Part shown: positions 47,101 through 59,800 of the stretch, one piece after another
Layout of the letters: the number at the start of each line of letters is the position of its first letter
Position numbering within the stretch: the first letter of the stretch is position 1
DNA from: Mycteria americana
Lineage: Eukaryota; Chordata; Aves; Ciconiiformes; Ciconiidae
DNA: 64,000 nucleotides
NCBI RefSeq assembly: GCF_035582795.1
Contig: NC_134366.1
Span: forward strand, 27,885,661-27,949,660
Direction: 5' to 3'
Notes under the pieces: generated by a model
The model's database searches: none
What the model saw: only the letters and a program-made list of their open reading frames with translations
What the model was told of the DNA's origin: nothing
Position numbers and translations under genes: made by a program

Positions 47101-50100
47101 TTCATATCCAGGATCTGAGGCTAGTTTTGTGTCTTGTATAGATGTGTTTTTGTGAGATGTATGTTGACAGGGAGCAGTAAACATTAAAATTTGTTCACCA
47201 GAGAGTAAGTACCAAGGGAGCCAGGTGTGTTTAGTTTTCAGGAGGAATGCCACATATAAACAAGATTGTGCTCAGGTGACTCTGTTGTTTAACTGCCATG
47301 TCTTTGCACATGGAGTGCTTATGTCTTTTGGCATGTAAGCCATATTTTGTTTAGGAGAAGCTAATCCTTATCACTGTGTTGTGGTGTTGTCTGACTGGCA
47401 GAGTAAATAACTAGCAGTTGCCAAACCTCTCAGCTTATGAAATATCACAGATCATGAGAGGAAAAATGTAACATAAAGAGTTACTGAAATGCAGGGTTGC
47501 ATCTGGAGAGGTGGAGGACCAGCCAGCTAAAGGCAGGTGATCGGAGAAACTAGAAATTAATCTGGGAAGGCACAGCATACACAGGGTCTTATCCTTTACT
47601 ACTCTCATTGAATTCAGTAGGAATAGGGAATTTAGCACCCTGGAAAATTAGATCATTTCAAATTTGGGGGCCCAAAGAGTTAATGCATTAGTCTTTTTCT
47701 GGGCATTCATACTTCAGGATTTTCATTTACCAATCTTGGACAGGTTGTTTGCTTTCTCTGGGTAAGGTTTTCATATCTGATGATAGTAAATCATGTGAAT
47801 GCTAAAGTATCCAAGGTAGATGAAGGATATAGTTATTGCAGTAGACTGCAAATAGTGCTTTTATCTAGTGAATGAAGGTGGGCATGACCACCGTGAACTG
47901 GGAATGCTGTTAAATCGACACCTATAATAATAGAGAGGAGGAGAAAGAAGGGGTGATATGGAAGTCAGAAGTCCTGTGATCCTCACATTTAGAAGGGTTT
48001 TGTGCAGGACTGACAATTTGGCAAAGCTTTTCTTAATAGCCAGATTTCTGGATCTAGTCCTTTCCATACGTGCTGCTGGCATGTTCTGCTTCAGATCTGT
48101 AGGACTCAAAATTCATCTTTTCAGCTTCCTCTGCAATAGAAGGAAGGTGTTTTCTGACTCTTCTAGGTTTGCTCCTATAATTGTTACATGGAAATAAGCT
48201 ATAGCTTCCTGGCAGCCCACTGTTTTTGCCATCATACACATGCAAAGGTTTTGGATTATGTGAACCCATATTATTATACATAATCTTTATGGATTTTTTA
48301 ATGCAAAAAGCTGAATATCGTAAATTCTTACAACAACATGAGGTTAATGAATCTGACCACTAAACATCATTAGTACCTGACAGTCCTGGTTTCACAAGTG
48401 TTGCCATGTAGTAGTTCCAAATAAGATATATAATGGATTCCTCAGGTTTTTATCAGAATTCTTTTAAGCATTTTCATATTATTTTCCAATAGGCCCTAGC
48501 TGTCTTCTGATTTGAAGTAATTTGCAAGAGATTGAACTTAAGCACAGCATTATTACAGATTTTTAAGTCAAATTGTGGTCGTGATCTGTCATTTCGATAG
48601 TTTTTGCATTGTTAGCAAATTGGGATTTTAAATGAGGTAGAGTTTCATTGTTCTGAATGTTGTTCTGCACAATGAAAATCTTGATCTGTGCCATTTTCTC
48701 CTGCAAAACAAATTCTATGCCAAACACAGACCATAGATATAAAGCTTCTTGATTTAATATTATAGGTTGTTTTTGCTGACATTCTGAATGTTTTGCATAT
48801 TTTAACTGTAGAGTAAGACCTCCATTTCCCACAGCAACTCCGAATTATTTTGAAGATTTGTTTTAAATCTGTTTAGCACATGCGTATCTTCCTCTCCCAT
48901 CTCATTAGAACTTTTACTTTTAAATCTCTTAGTTGCTTCTCTTCAAATATTTAAAACCTTAATTTATGCATAAAATTTTAGTAAAGTTCAAAATAATATT
49001 CCAATTTTTAATTATGGGTTCCTTGTCAATCTCTTCCTTCTTTAACTCTGCAAGATAGTGTATGTACCATATTTCCTTAAATGTATTAAATGTACCCTGC
49101 TCTCTTCAACATATTCCTGCAGAAATGGTTTTGCTCTTTTGTGTACAGATTTGCAAAAAGTGCAGAACAATATTTAGACCTCTCTGCCTGTCTGTGTGCA
49201 ATCTCTCATGCTCTTTCTTGCCACTACTCTGCTTTCATTTTAAAGGAACGTCTTTGCCTTTGTCTGTGTGTTCCTCTGATTTGTGGTATGGTAATGTCCA
49301 CTGGAGGGAAAGCAACACAGTGCTATAAAAATCCATTCTAGCTACATTCTACCATGTGATGAATTCTCACAGCGTTTCTGAGTTGAAATCTTGCTTCTGT
49401 GTTACTGGCCGAGTACCGAGCCTAGGGCAGGCAATGCAAGCAGAGTCTGCATAATAAGCACCTCAGTGTAGAGTCTGGGTTTGACCATGCTGACCATCTT
49501 CAATATGCCCTACAGGTCAGTGTTACAGACATGCACATATGTGGTAGTGTTTGACCCTTCACAGTTACTTGATCATAGTCAGGACATGATTCGGGGTGTC
49601 TCTTTCTCACCATGCTTTCAGAGGCCAGCTCAGATGACTTTTGAACTGGCGATAGCATACCTGCCTCTGGCTTGCAAAAATCCAAAGGCAGAGGAGAGAA
49701 GCAGGAGCTGCTTTTATTCCTCTATAAAATGTTTCCCAGATCACAGTCTGACACCTTAGCCTGCCTTTCCTATCTGTGAATGACCGTGCCTTCCAGGCTG
49801 CTTTTAAAAGCTTGGGGTTTTTTTTCCCTTGTTCTTGGTCCTCCTCTCCCTTCCTCCTTCTCTTAGAGGTAACCAAACCATCTTGCCATATCAAGATTTC
49901 ACAGCAAGATTGGAGTCCCTAGGGCTTGTCATTGTGCTGTCATCTTGAGAAGAGGAGAGACCTTTTGTCAGCACTGCTAGCTCTGACCTTTTAATGAATG
50001 CCTGCAGCAAGTAGGCAATTGCTAAGAGATTCTGGCAAGCAATGCTGCAACAGGCTGGCCCTGCATGGTTCTTTGCAGGGTGTGTGTTACAGATAAATGG

Positions 50101-51949
50101 GATGCTGTTTAGACTAGCAGAGCTGTGCCAGGGAAGTTACAGTTGCCATCCCTGCAAGTGAAGGATGTGGTGCATGAAGCATGTCTAGACCTACAATGTG
50201 AACTCTCAAGGGGTGCTTAGTGTTTGTGTTTAAAGTGCAATAGCTCACTGTGAACAGCTTTTCTCTACCTTACAGGAGTCTGTCTAGTTGCAGTAGGATT
50301 TTACCCTAGTTTACTGGAAATGTCCTACTTGATAATTCATCACCAAAAGTTAGAGGACATCCTGTATTTTTCTTCAGTGACTACTGATGCATATCAAATG
50401 GTAGTGTCTGCCAGCCTCTACTGTATGACAGGAAGTTCCGTACCCTGAGCTGTTTATTTCTTGACACTAAGAAAAGCTATATATTTTTTTAAAAGTGATA
50501 TGTGATTGTAGAAGGAACTGAATATTGCATACATCTGTTCTTCAGGTTAGATTGTACCCTTTAATATTGCATAGACAAAAGGGGAGGACTCCTGAGGTGA
50601 GACAAGCTATGACTATCTAGCACGTGAGGAAGGATTACAGATGTGAGAATACCAGCTGGAAGCAGTACATGCTAGGTAGGGGAAGGCAGGTGGGAATGCA
50701 TAGAGGGGAGAAGATAAAAAATGGGTGAAGAAAACCAACCATGTTACAAAGTTCAGCTTTGCAACTTCTCTACAAGAACAGCATTTCTGTAAACATAGTT
50801 GCTTTGTAGCTACGCACAGGGCAACCTTTTTTGGGTAGGGGCACAGTTTTAAGGTAGTGTAGTTTGGTTTCTGGGAGGTGGGATTTGTATGTCCAGAATG
50901 ATGGCAGGAGGAGTTAGTGCCCAAGTTTTGAGGGTTAGCCTGACTCATTTGTATTTTTCATCCTTTCTAGGATACATTCCTTTTCTGTATATTCTTGTGA
51001 ATACAATCCATCACTCTGGTTATTTAGGCCTAAGGGAGTGAACTAAGTGAAGAAGAGTCTTGGGCACCTTGTATGTGCCAAGACAAAAGTGTTTATTTAC
51101 AGTACTGAAGGTGACAGTTCTGTTTATCTTTAGGCTAAAAGGTTTTAACCAGAAGACAGATAATAACTTTGCCAATAAAATAATGAGCTGTACACAACCT
51201 GCGGAATATTCTGGAACTGAAGGAAAGCAGCGACTGCAAAATTGTTTCTTTTGGTTGTGTTTCACAAGTTAGTAAATGGAATCCTAAAAATAAGTGAAAA
51301 GAGAGTAGATACTCCGAAGCGGATCAGTCATTTCTGCAAAGCCCAGCATTTTGCTACGTATTGTTGTGGTAACCATGTATGCTAAAAACTATGGAGAAGA
51401 GTCCACACACAGTGTATGAAGATAGAGCAGAGAGGTATTCAATAATGTGACTTGTATGAAGTTGCACTACACTGTAAGAGTCCAGACAGAGAGTAGAACT
51501 GAAGTATTTTAAACTCCAATCCAGTTACAAAGAAGTGACTTTGTACACTGAACATTTTTTTTTGCCATAGTACAGGGGAAACTCCTGCCCTCCTTGTTTT
51601 TTAAAGTTGTTGGATCCTTGCCAGCCTTCCCAATCATGGGAGTTTTGGGGCAGTGTCATGTCATTTTGGTGGGGTTTTTTGGTAAGGCACAAGTAGCTTA
51701 ATTTGAAACTACAAGCTTAGTTAGAATACAAGAAGATAAATTTATATTTTACTGTGAATACACAATTTTATAAAGGCTAGACCACTCCAAATAGTCTGTC
51801 TGAAGAACAAATGTGAATGTTTTCCCTGTAAAAGTAACATTCCATTTTAAGCATGTACCATCTCCTGAGTTATAAAATTATTGCCACCAGGCAAGCTAAC
51901 AATTCAAGTCCTTTAGTTTAATTAGAGGTTTGTTGATTAGTTTTTTCTT
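41151..51949. other. Intergenic sequence right of the SGCE promoter
   Basis: 10.8 kb with no supported gene. Visible items: a three-unit TTTAAACTTA decamer array at 41861-41890, a hairpin at 45537-45577, and a T20 tract at 45801-45820. All open frames are below about 150 codons and lack splice signals or recognisable protein. This is where PEG10 lies in therian mammals; nothing comparable is seen. Confidence 0.7.
41861..41890. repeat. TTTAAACTTA decamer array
   Basis: Two perfect and one partial copy of TTTAAACTTA in tandem, with another TTTAAACTT nearby at 41896-41905. Simple repeat. Confidence 0.8.
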
Positions 51950-51971
51950 GGGGGGGGGGGGGGGGGGGGGG
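51950..51971. repeat. G22 homopolymer
   Basis: Twenty-two consecutive G followed by AGAGGGAGG, 34 bp left of the solo LTR. Potential G-quadruplex; true length uncertain. Confidence 0.8.
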
Positions 51972-52005
51972 AGAGGGAGGATAGTTTGTGTTTTTGGAAG
52001 GAAGG

Positions 52006-52588
52006 TGTGCTGGTTTTGGCTGGGATAGGGTTAATTTTCTTCACAGTAGCTAGTACAGGGCTATGTTTTGGATTTGTGCTGGAAACAGTGTTGATAACAC
52101 AGGGATGTTTTCCTTACTGCTGAGCAGTGCTCACACAGAGTCAAGGCCTTTTCTGCTTCTCACCCCACCTCACCAGCGAGTGCACAAGAAGTTGGGAGGG
52201 GACACAGCTGGGACAGCTGACCCCAGCTGACCAAAGGGCTATTCCATACCATATGATGTCATGCTCAGCATGTAAAGCTGGGGAAGAAGAAGGAAGGGGG
52301 GACGTTCGGAGTGATGGAGTTTGTCTTCCCAAGTCACCATTACATGTGATGGAGCCCTGCTTTCCTGGAGATGGCTGAACACCTGCCGGCCGATGGGAAG
52401 GAGTGAGTGAATTCCTTGTTTGGCTTTGCTTGTGTGTGTGGCTTTTGCTTTACCTATTAAACTATCTTCATCTCAACCCATGAGTTTTCTCATTTTTACC
52501 CTTCTGATTCTCTTCCCCCATCCCACCAGGGGGGAGTGAGTGAGCGGCTGTGTGGGGATTAGTTGCTGGCTGGGGTTAAACCACAACA
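52006..52588 (+). mobile_element. Solo LTR, ERVL-like avian endogenous retrovirus (copy 2)
   Basis: 583 bp element with TG...CA termini, starting TGTGCTGGTTTTGGCTGGGA and ending GGGGTTAAACCACAACA. It is flanked on both sides by a perfect 5-bp duplication, GAAGG (52001-52005 and 52589-52593). That marks both ends and a solo LTR left by recombination between two LTRs. A poly(A) signal ATTAAA lies at 52456-52461. Homologous to the copy at 19821-20375 in the same orientation; this one is longer and less eroded at its ends. No retroviral genes are attached. I recognise it as a family widespread in neoavian genomes; the exact database name is not claimed. Confidence 0.93.
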
Positions 52589-52593
52589 GAAGG

Positions 52594-55500
52594 GAAAGGC
52601 AGGGAGTTGTTTTGCTTTTACAAGGAATAAATGTCCTATATTACATGAACTAAAGACATATATGTTCTCAGCAAAGTGTCAGAACAAAGACAAAACCTCT
52701 GCATGACAGAGCTTACTGTGTAGGAGGACCTTTATGTAGCAGATCAGCTGCATTAAGCTAGAAATTACAGTATTTAATTCACTGTGAAGTTCTAATGTGA
52801 GCCTGTCGCACAGGCTGTGTAGAAAGCTGTATGCAGAAGTTCTTGTTGTTTGGTTCAGGAATACTCAAACCCAACTTTTCTTGGGCAAAAAAGTATTCCT
52901 AGAAGAATGTATGTAGAATAATGATAGGTATGGTAGTGATATGTTTTGGGAAGGAGACAGTGGAAGTTTGCTGCAGGGGGTAGGAAGTGACTTTGCTTTA
53001 CAAATGCCAGAATGGAGTCAGATTGGAAGTGCCAATACAATTGAATATAGGATTGAAAGAAAAATTGGAAATATCAGAAAGAATAGGATAAGCAAGACTG
53101 GAAATGCTTGCCTGCTAGGATGGAGGAAGCTAATGAGGTGATTCATGCTTTGTAAGAGGGAATGCTTTTGTGGAAAGGGTTTGTAGCAACTGTGGGAGTA
53201 GCAAGTAGGAATTAGAAAAAGCAACAGAGGAGGTAGCAGTAGCTTAGGAACTTCAGAATAAAGACGATCAGAGCTCAGACAAAGGTTTCAACCACAGGGA
53301 GCAAGAGAAAGGACTTGCTTATTTTTCAAGGACATATTGTAAAGGGGGAATCAACAGGACTTGGCAAAATACTCAAGAGTGGTGGGAGAGAAGAATGACT
53401 ACAAAATGACAGATGTGTTGTTCTGACAAACAGGAGGATGTTGGAGCTGTAAAAACACAGAAAAGTGCTTTTGAATGGGGACGACTGCTGTGAGATTATA
53501 AACATAGTCAGGTGGTAAGTATAGTTGAACAGAGCTGAATATTCCTATTGGAGTTGCCAGACTGAAGATCCTGATATTTAAGTAGGTGTGACATAGCAAA
53601 TTATGGCTCTTAATTGGCATTTCAGTGCCTTTCTCTCTTGTTTACGCTTTGGAACTATGTACAAAGAACCTTTAATAATCATGTAACAAAAGTGTTTGAC
53701 TTGTATAGGCCAAGTGCGTATTTTTTGTGCAAGCAGAAAGTATAGCAAATTTGCATAAGTGTGACAAGACAGGCCCTAGCTTGCAGTAAGAGCTTACATG
53801 ATCAAATTACTATTCAGTAATAGTAACACCTGACTTCAAGTGTTGGTAGTGGGACTGCCACAGTATGGCTGAGCTTTGTTTTAAAGCTTTAAATATTGGG
53901 ATGGGAATATTCACAGAATACAGTGGATTCTCTCTCTAAAAGATCTGATTCACAGACTTCTATAATTACTAAAGAAATAAAACCAAGGAAGTTATGTTTG
54001 GTTTTACTTCAATTGCCTACTTTGAGTTCAACTAGCCATTAATCATGAGAATATTTAGTATTTTTTCCAGAGATGAAAGACTTTGTATCACCACCTCCTT
54101 TTTAATGTCTGTAACTTGAATTCTGTCTTGAAAGTTTAGCAAAACTTTGGCTTTATGAGTTCATATCAAGAAGAATAACATAAATTATATTCCAAAATTA
54201 GATTCTTTAGAATAATTTTGAGCAGTGTGCTGCCAGCAAAGTTGTCCTTTGATTTTAAGATGCTACTAAATCTTTAATTGATATTTATGTTTTAAAGCCT
54301 GTTTGTTGGGTTTTTTCCCCTCTGTGTTTATTTGTGAGGAATTATACTCTTTTGTAACTACTTAAATGTTAGGATCACTAAGACTATTTAGTGAGTAAAA
54401 TCATGTTTAGATATGAGTTAAAGCTGCTGAAACTGAACCTAAATCCTGCCTGCCCCTTTTCCCCTCCTCCACCCATTCAAAAAATAATGAATCTTTGTCA
54501 ATGGTGCAATTACATTATTATAAACTTACAAAGCATAGCGAGCTCCAAAATGAATTCTGTCTCCTTTGAGTAGCCCTAGAGATGACCGCTATGTATCCAC
54601 AAAGGAGTTTTTGCACTGTTCCTACTGAAATTCAAATGCAACTTAAAATATTTCAAGCCCTTGACCAAGATTTTGCACATCATTAAGTGAGCAAGTGAGT
54701 CCTTCTTGGCAATCATCACAGATGCTTCTTTTTTCTGAAAGAATAGTAAACACTTGTTCTCTCTCTGCCTGACTGAATTTCACAACAGAGAAACAAAAAG
54801 TTCTCTCTCTGTCTCTTCTACTCAATATTAGCTGCAAATTGTGTAGGACACTGCACAGCCTTGGTCAGCTTGTTGGGGAAAAAACTCATTTTTCTCACTG
54901 TCATTGTCTAACTTAAGTTATTGAAAAGGAAGGATATTAATTGCATGTCTGTATAAGTTGTTAATAACAGACTGTTGGAGTTGAGTATTTTCTATATCAC
55001 AGTAGTCATCCATTATTACTTCTAACAGGCCGTTTCCTCACCCAAACATAAATGTCAGAACACTGAATGCCATTTACAGGAGCACTTAAGTACCAGAACT
55101 ATTGGAGTTACCATAGCAGTACTTTCGGAGTCCTCAACAGAATTTTAGGTTATTGGTGCCACTCCAATATTGTCTAAGTTACAAAGCATTTAAGTATCTT
55201 TTAGGAATGCCTAAGCCAGATCTTAAGCATGTTTAACGGAAATTTGAACAGCTCAGTTGAGTGGCTTTTTGTGTTTCATAGCAGCTTTACAGTCTGTGAT
55301 GAGAAAAATGGTTGTTTTCTCAAAAAGCGGGGTCAGTGCATGACAAGAAGTAGATGCACACTGGAATCTCCTCTCAGCTTCTGTGAAGAAAGACTGCAAG
55401 TAGTAAAGCAAAATCTTGTAACTAAATCACATTAATTATGTGTTCTAAGAGATCTTATATTTCTCCCTGCCATTCTTTGGGGGAAAAGAAAAGATGGGAT

Positions 55501-56283
55501 TTTGTCCAGGCCATCTAAATACAAATTTTCAAAGATAGATGCTTACTGATGAGTATGTAGATTCATGTCTAGTCAAAAGGTTGTCTTTTGCATAATCTCA
55601 GCTGGCTATATTTTATGTCTGTATGCCCCTTTTCTAATAAATGAAGAGAGGCAGGCAGATCATACCAGGCTGAGATAAGTCTCTTGAGATAAGTGAGATT
55701 AATGCCTTGCTGATGATGCTTACCTGTCTTTCCATGAGGTCTCTGGCAGTTAAATGACTAAACTTAAATGAAATGAATGTCTTCCACAATGAAAACCTTC
55801 TTGAGCAAGTATCTAAAAATAAAAGTGATAGATAATGTACTTTCTTAAACTTACATCAACAGATCAGTTTTACTACTGTTTGCTTTTACCATAGTATCTA
55901 GGATGTCTAGGTACGCATAAGGTGCTTGAGGCTGTATAATCACAGAACAAAAAGCTAGTCCTAACTCCAAGACTTTACACCCTAAGTATAAAACAAGATG
56001 ATAGAAGAATGCAGAAACACAGAAGGATCAAAAGGGGCACTGAGAGCCCCTGGGACAGGAGTAGTCACAACCCATCCACAGCCTAATAGTAATGATCAGG
56101 TTTTTCAGACATCGTAGCAAAAGAGCTTGACAGAATGAATTGGAGGTTAGATAGGATTGTAACTTTGAGGATGTTTCAGAGGAGTGCCTCTGAGGGGAAA
56201 GAGGCATGGAGACATATGTTTCAAGAGCAAATACATGGCTGCTGTGAACTGATGGGAAGTTTAGACCCTGGTTTAGAGCAGTG
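52594..56283. other. Intergenic sequence between LTR and CR1
   Basis: 3.7 kb AT-rich sequence. No gene, RNA or repeat recognised. Confidence 0.65.
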
Positions 56284-56815
56284 TCATCTAGAGCAGGATG
56301 CTTGGGCTGTGTCCAGTTCTGTTTCGAGTATCTGAAACAATGGAGATTTCAGCCTGTCTGGCCAACCTGTTCCAGTGTTTGGCCACCCTCACAGGCAAAA
56401 AGTGTTTTCTTACGTTTAAGTGGAATTTCTTGTATTTCAATTTGTGCCTTTTATCCTGTTACTGGGTACCACTGAAGAGACCCTGGCTCCGTCTTCTTTA
56501 CATGCTCCCATCCAATATTTTTACACACTGACAAGATCCCCTTGAGCTTTCTATTCTGCAGGCTGAACAGCTCCAGCTCTCCCAGCCTCTCCTCATATGA
56601 CAGATGCTTCAATCCCTCAATCACCTTCGTGGCCCTTCACTGGAATTGCTCCAGTTTGTCCATGTTAATCTTGCACTGGGGAGCCCAGAACTCAACTCAG
56701 CACTCCAGATGTGTGTCACCAGTGCTGAGTAGAGGGGAAGGATCACCTCTCTCAACCTGCTGGCAATTATCTTCTTAATACAGCCCAGAAGGATGTTGGC
56801 CACCTTTGCCAACAT
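56284..56815 (-). mobile_element. CR1 LINE fragment, antisense
   Basis: Reads on the plus strand as reverse-oriented CR1: GGCCAACCTGTTCCAGTGTT, GTACCACTGAAGAGACCCTGGC, GACAAGATCCCCTTGAGC, CAGGCTGAACAGCTCCAGCT, CCAGTGCTGAGTAGAGGGGA. It covers the end of the reverse transcriptase region and part of the 3' UTR, but the terminal part with the octamer repeat is absent on the left. Open frames on both strands here are relics of the element. Right border approximate; similarity may extend weakly to 56900. Confidence 0.93.
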
Positions 56816-59800
56816 CTTACAAAGTGTGGCCTGACAGAAGCCAGAGAACTGAATTAAAGTATGAACATAGTGAACTTTGGATGGTATTGTCCCCATGTCA
56901 TTCTTAATCCAATTTTCTCAGTCACCAGCTGTACCAGGCATACCCACCATGAGGTGTTAGTAAGAAAAGTTGCTTTATACAGGTATTTCCATCACTAGGG
57001 TGGTGCATATGACTTTTGTATAGTATCTTCAAATGAAAATTTCATTAGGCTCAGGAACAACTCCTGTTGAAGAAGAGGAGCAGAACTGAATCTTATGATT
57101 TTGGAAAATAGTTTAGTTAATCTGCTGACAGTTTGTGGATCCTGAGCTGGAAAGGGGGCATCTTGGCCAGGAGAGGAAAACAGGCTGCCTGTCATCCCAT
57201 CTGTTGCACACTGGATGAGCGAGAGTGAAGATGGCACCTTCTGTGAAAGCAATGCAAGTTGGATGATTAGGGGAGGCTGGAGTGCAGGGTGGGACATGCA
57301 AGGGAGGGAGTAAGGAACCCCATACCAGGAGGGAGATGGGAAAGCTCCTGCGTAAGCACTGGACAAGCTTGCCTCCAGGATGATGAGGAGGAGACTTTAA
57401 AGGAGCATGGGGACAAGGTGGAGGAACTGTGTGGAGGTTAAAATGGAAAGCCTTTCCATATGCTCCCTTCAAAAAGTAGATGATGTGGCGTTTCCACGTA
57501 AGGCACAGGCTCATTTGGGGTCCTTCACACGGACCTGTAGAATCATTATTGGACTTACCTAGGTGATGTAAGTACTGATGACAAGAAAAGCATGGAAATT
57601 TCTTCTGAAGTCAGATGCTACTACTGATTAAAACACTTTGGGGTAAAGACTTTTTAGCAGTATATGCAATTTGTCTGATCCAAAATTTCTTTCACTAAGC
57701 TACTGCTGTTTCCTAACCTCATGAAATGGTACTGCATGGGAGCTACACACTTCACATGCAATTCCAAAAGATGGCAACCTTAGGCTTCCAAACTGGGGCC
57801 TCTGCTGAACAGCTCTGCAGCTCTTAACAGTTCACACTGGTGAATGTTAGAAAATTCTGGGTTCTCCCAGACTGAGCTTATTTTTATCCATCTATCCTAT
57901 TTTCCATATTTTTCTACATATAAAACAGAATTTATGTGACTCAGTTAAAAAATGGGCAACTTCCCAAATGTATTTCTGTGCCTGAAGGAAGGAAACCTTA
58001 GATCTACTATCTCTGGGTTTCAGTCTGTGACTTCTGTTATCTACAGGAGTGAGGGTCTGCTATCAGTCTGTGCTAAAATGATGGTCCTGTGGCACAGTGA
58101 TAAAGCAGAGAGAGTTCAGCAAAAGCATGAGAAAGGAACTATTTAATTTGATGAACTGTAGTATATTTGGTCTTGTCTTACTGAATTATTAAGGCTTTAT
58201 ACACACAGTCCACTAGTCTTGTCCATATCAGTGTACTTTAAATGGCAATCACTACCATTTTGAAACCCTGTATAACTCTGGATAGATACACTCTTTCAGC
58301 TGAGACATGGTAAAGTACATAGCCTCTTCATACTACATTCATTCTTATGTCTTCAAAAATCCATCTTTTTTCTTGGTTAGTACTTATTTTCTGATTTGAT
58401 CTTTGTGTCCAGTTCCTGCTTTTTTTGTGGTTTTGTTTTCATAATGAATTTTACTTGTGAGTAGGTAAGGACAGAAACTTCACAGACCATTTCGTCAAAA
58501 AATGCAGTTATTTTAGAATGTTTTATCAAATCACGTAGATTTGACTGAAGTTGCATTGACAAAAATGGAAAATTCTGATGCTGAAGTCTAAATTCTGTGT
58601 TTTTATAACAAATGCTGCTTTTATATTACAGGATCATTACTTGATGGAAAATCAAGCATCTTGCTTATTTTCCAGAAGTCATGTTTGGAAACCATTAGCT
58701 TGGAAAATTCCATCTTGGTTTGGCTTAAAGCCAGAGTTTGAAATCTCAGCTTTCGTGAAGCAGAAATGTCTTTCTCCAGGCAGCCCTAGCAGCAGGGTCA
58801 AAGTCTGAGCCCCACTCTGTCTTATGCCAAAGCTTTTCACTTCTGCAGTTGTTCATCTGCTTCTTCCTCTCCCTGATCCAGGGATAAAAATTTATATCTT
58901 GTTTTGGTTATGCCAGTTCCTTATGATTTCCCCTTCCTTACTGCACCGCTGTGGAGGGGTAAGTACTAGGCTGTTACTGCCTTTCCTTCATGTAGGCAGC
59001 AGAAATGGGAGAGAATTTTGAGGGTGGTTTTGCTGCTTTTTGCTTTTGTGCAGAAAGCTTGTGATTTTAGCATAGCCTGTAGGGATATTTTCCTCCCACA
59101 GTGTTGGTTGGTCAGTCTTTTTTAACCAACTCAATATTCTAATCGTTTGGTATCACTTCATATTACTCTCTTCTTCTCGGTTAGGTTTGTTGCCTGCATA
59201 GGTAAGATTTCAGACAGGGATCTTACCTCTGTAAGGTTTATCCTGTGCTACAACCCTTATTACTGTAGTGTCTGAGCATCTCAATGTTCCATACATTTAT
59301 CCTTGCTGCCTCTGTGGAATAGAAAGCTTATTTTCTGTCTGCTTTTAACAAATGGAAAACAGTGGTCTGTAGAGGCTGAAGACTAGATGAAATAGAATGA
59401 AGAAATGGAAAATGGGCTCCCATGCATAACTTTCAGGTGTTTGGCACCCTAATTACCTCTGTTAAACAGTTGGGGTGATGGATGTTGCATATGGGGAAGG
59501 GTGATCTGAAAGAGTTGGCATTCCCACTCTGAGCCAATTAACAAGAACGGGAATGTGTCTGAAATCCTGCCTCCTTCTGCAGCTTTGGCATTTAGCTTTC
59601 TGTGGGCAATAGGCACCTCCTTCCCTCGGCACACTGCTTCTCCTGCCAGTGTATTCAAGGCTTGTTCTCTGAGCTCTGGTCCATGCTTTTATCCTTCTAT
59701 GCCTTTTATTTAAAAAAAACAATACATAAAAAAGCACCAAACCTGTGGTGGTTTCCCTCTTCCTCACACCCCTTATACATGGATCAGTAGTTTAAGCATT

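Noticed and set aside
56542-57514. Open frames of 78-133 codons on both strands around the CR1 fragment
   Set aside because: The left ones read through an antisense CR1 relic; the right ones (57.0-57.5 kb, minus) have no start context, splice sites or recognisable protein and look like chance.
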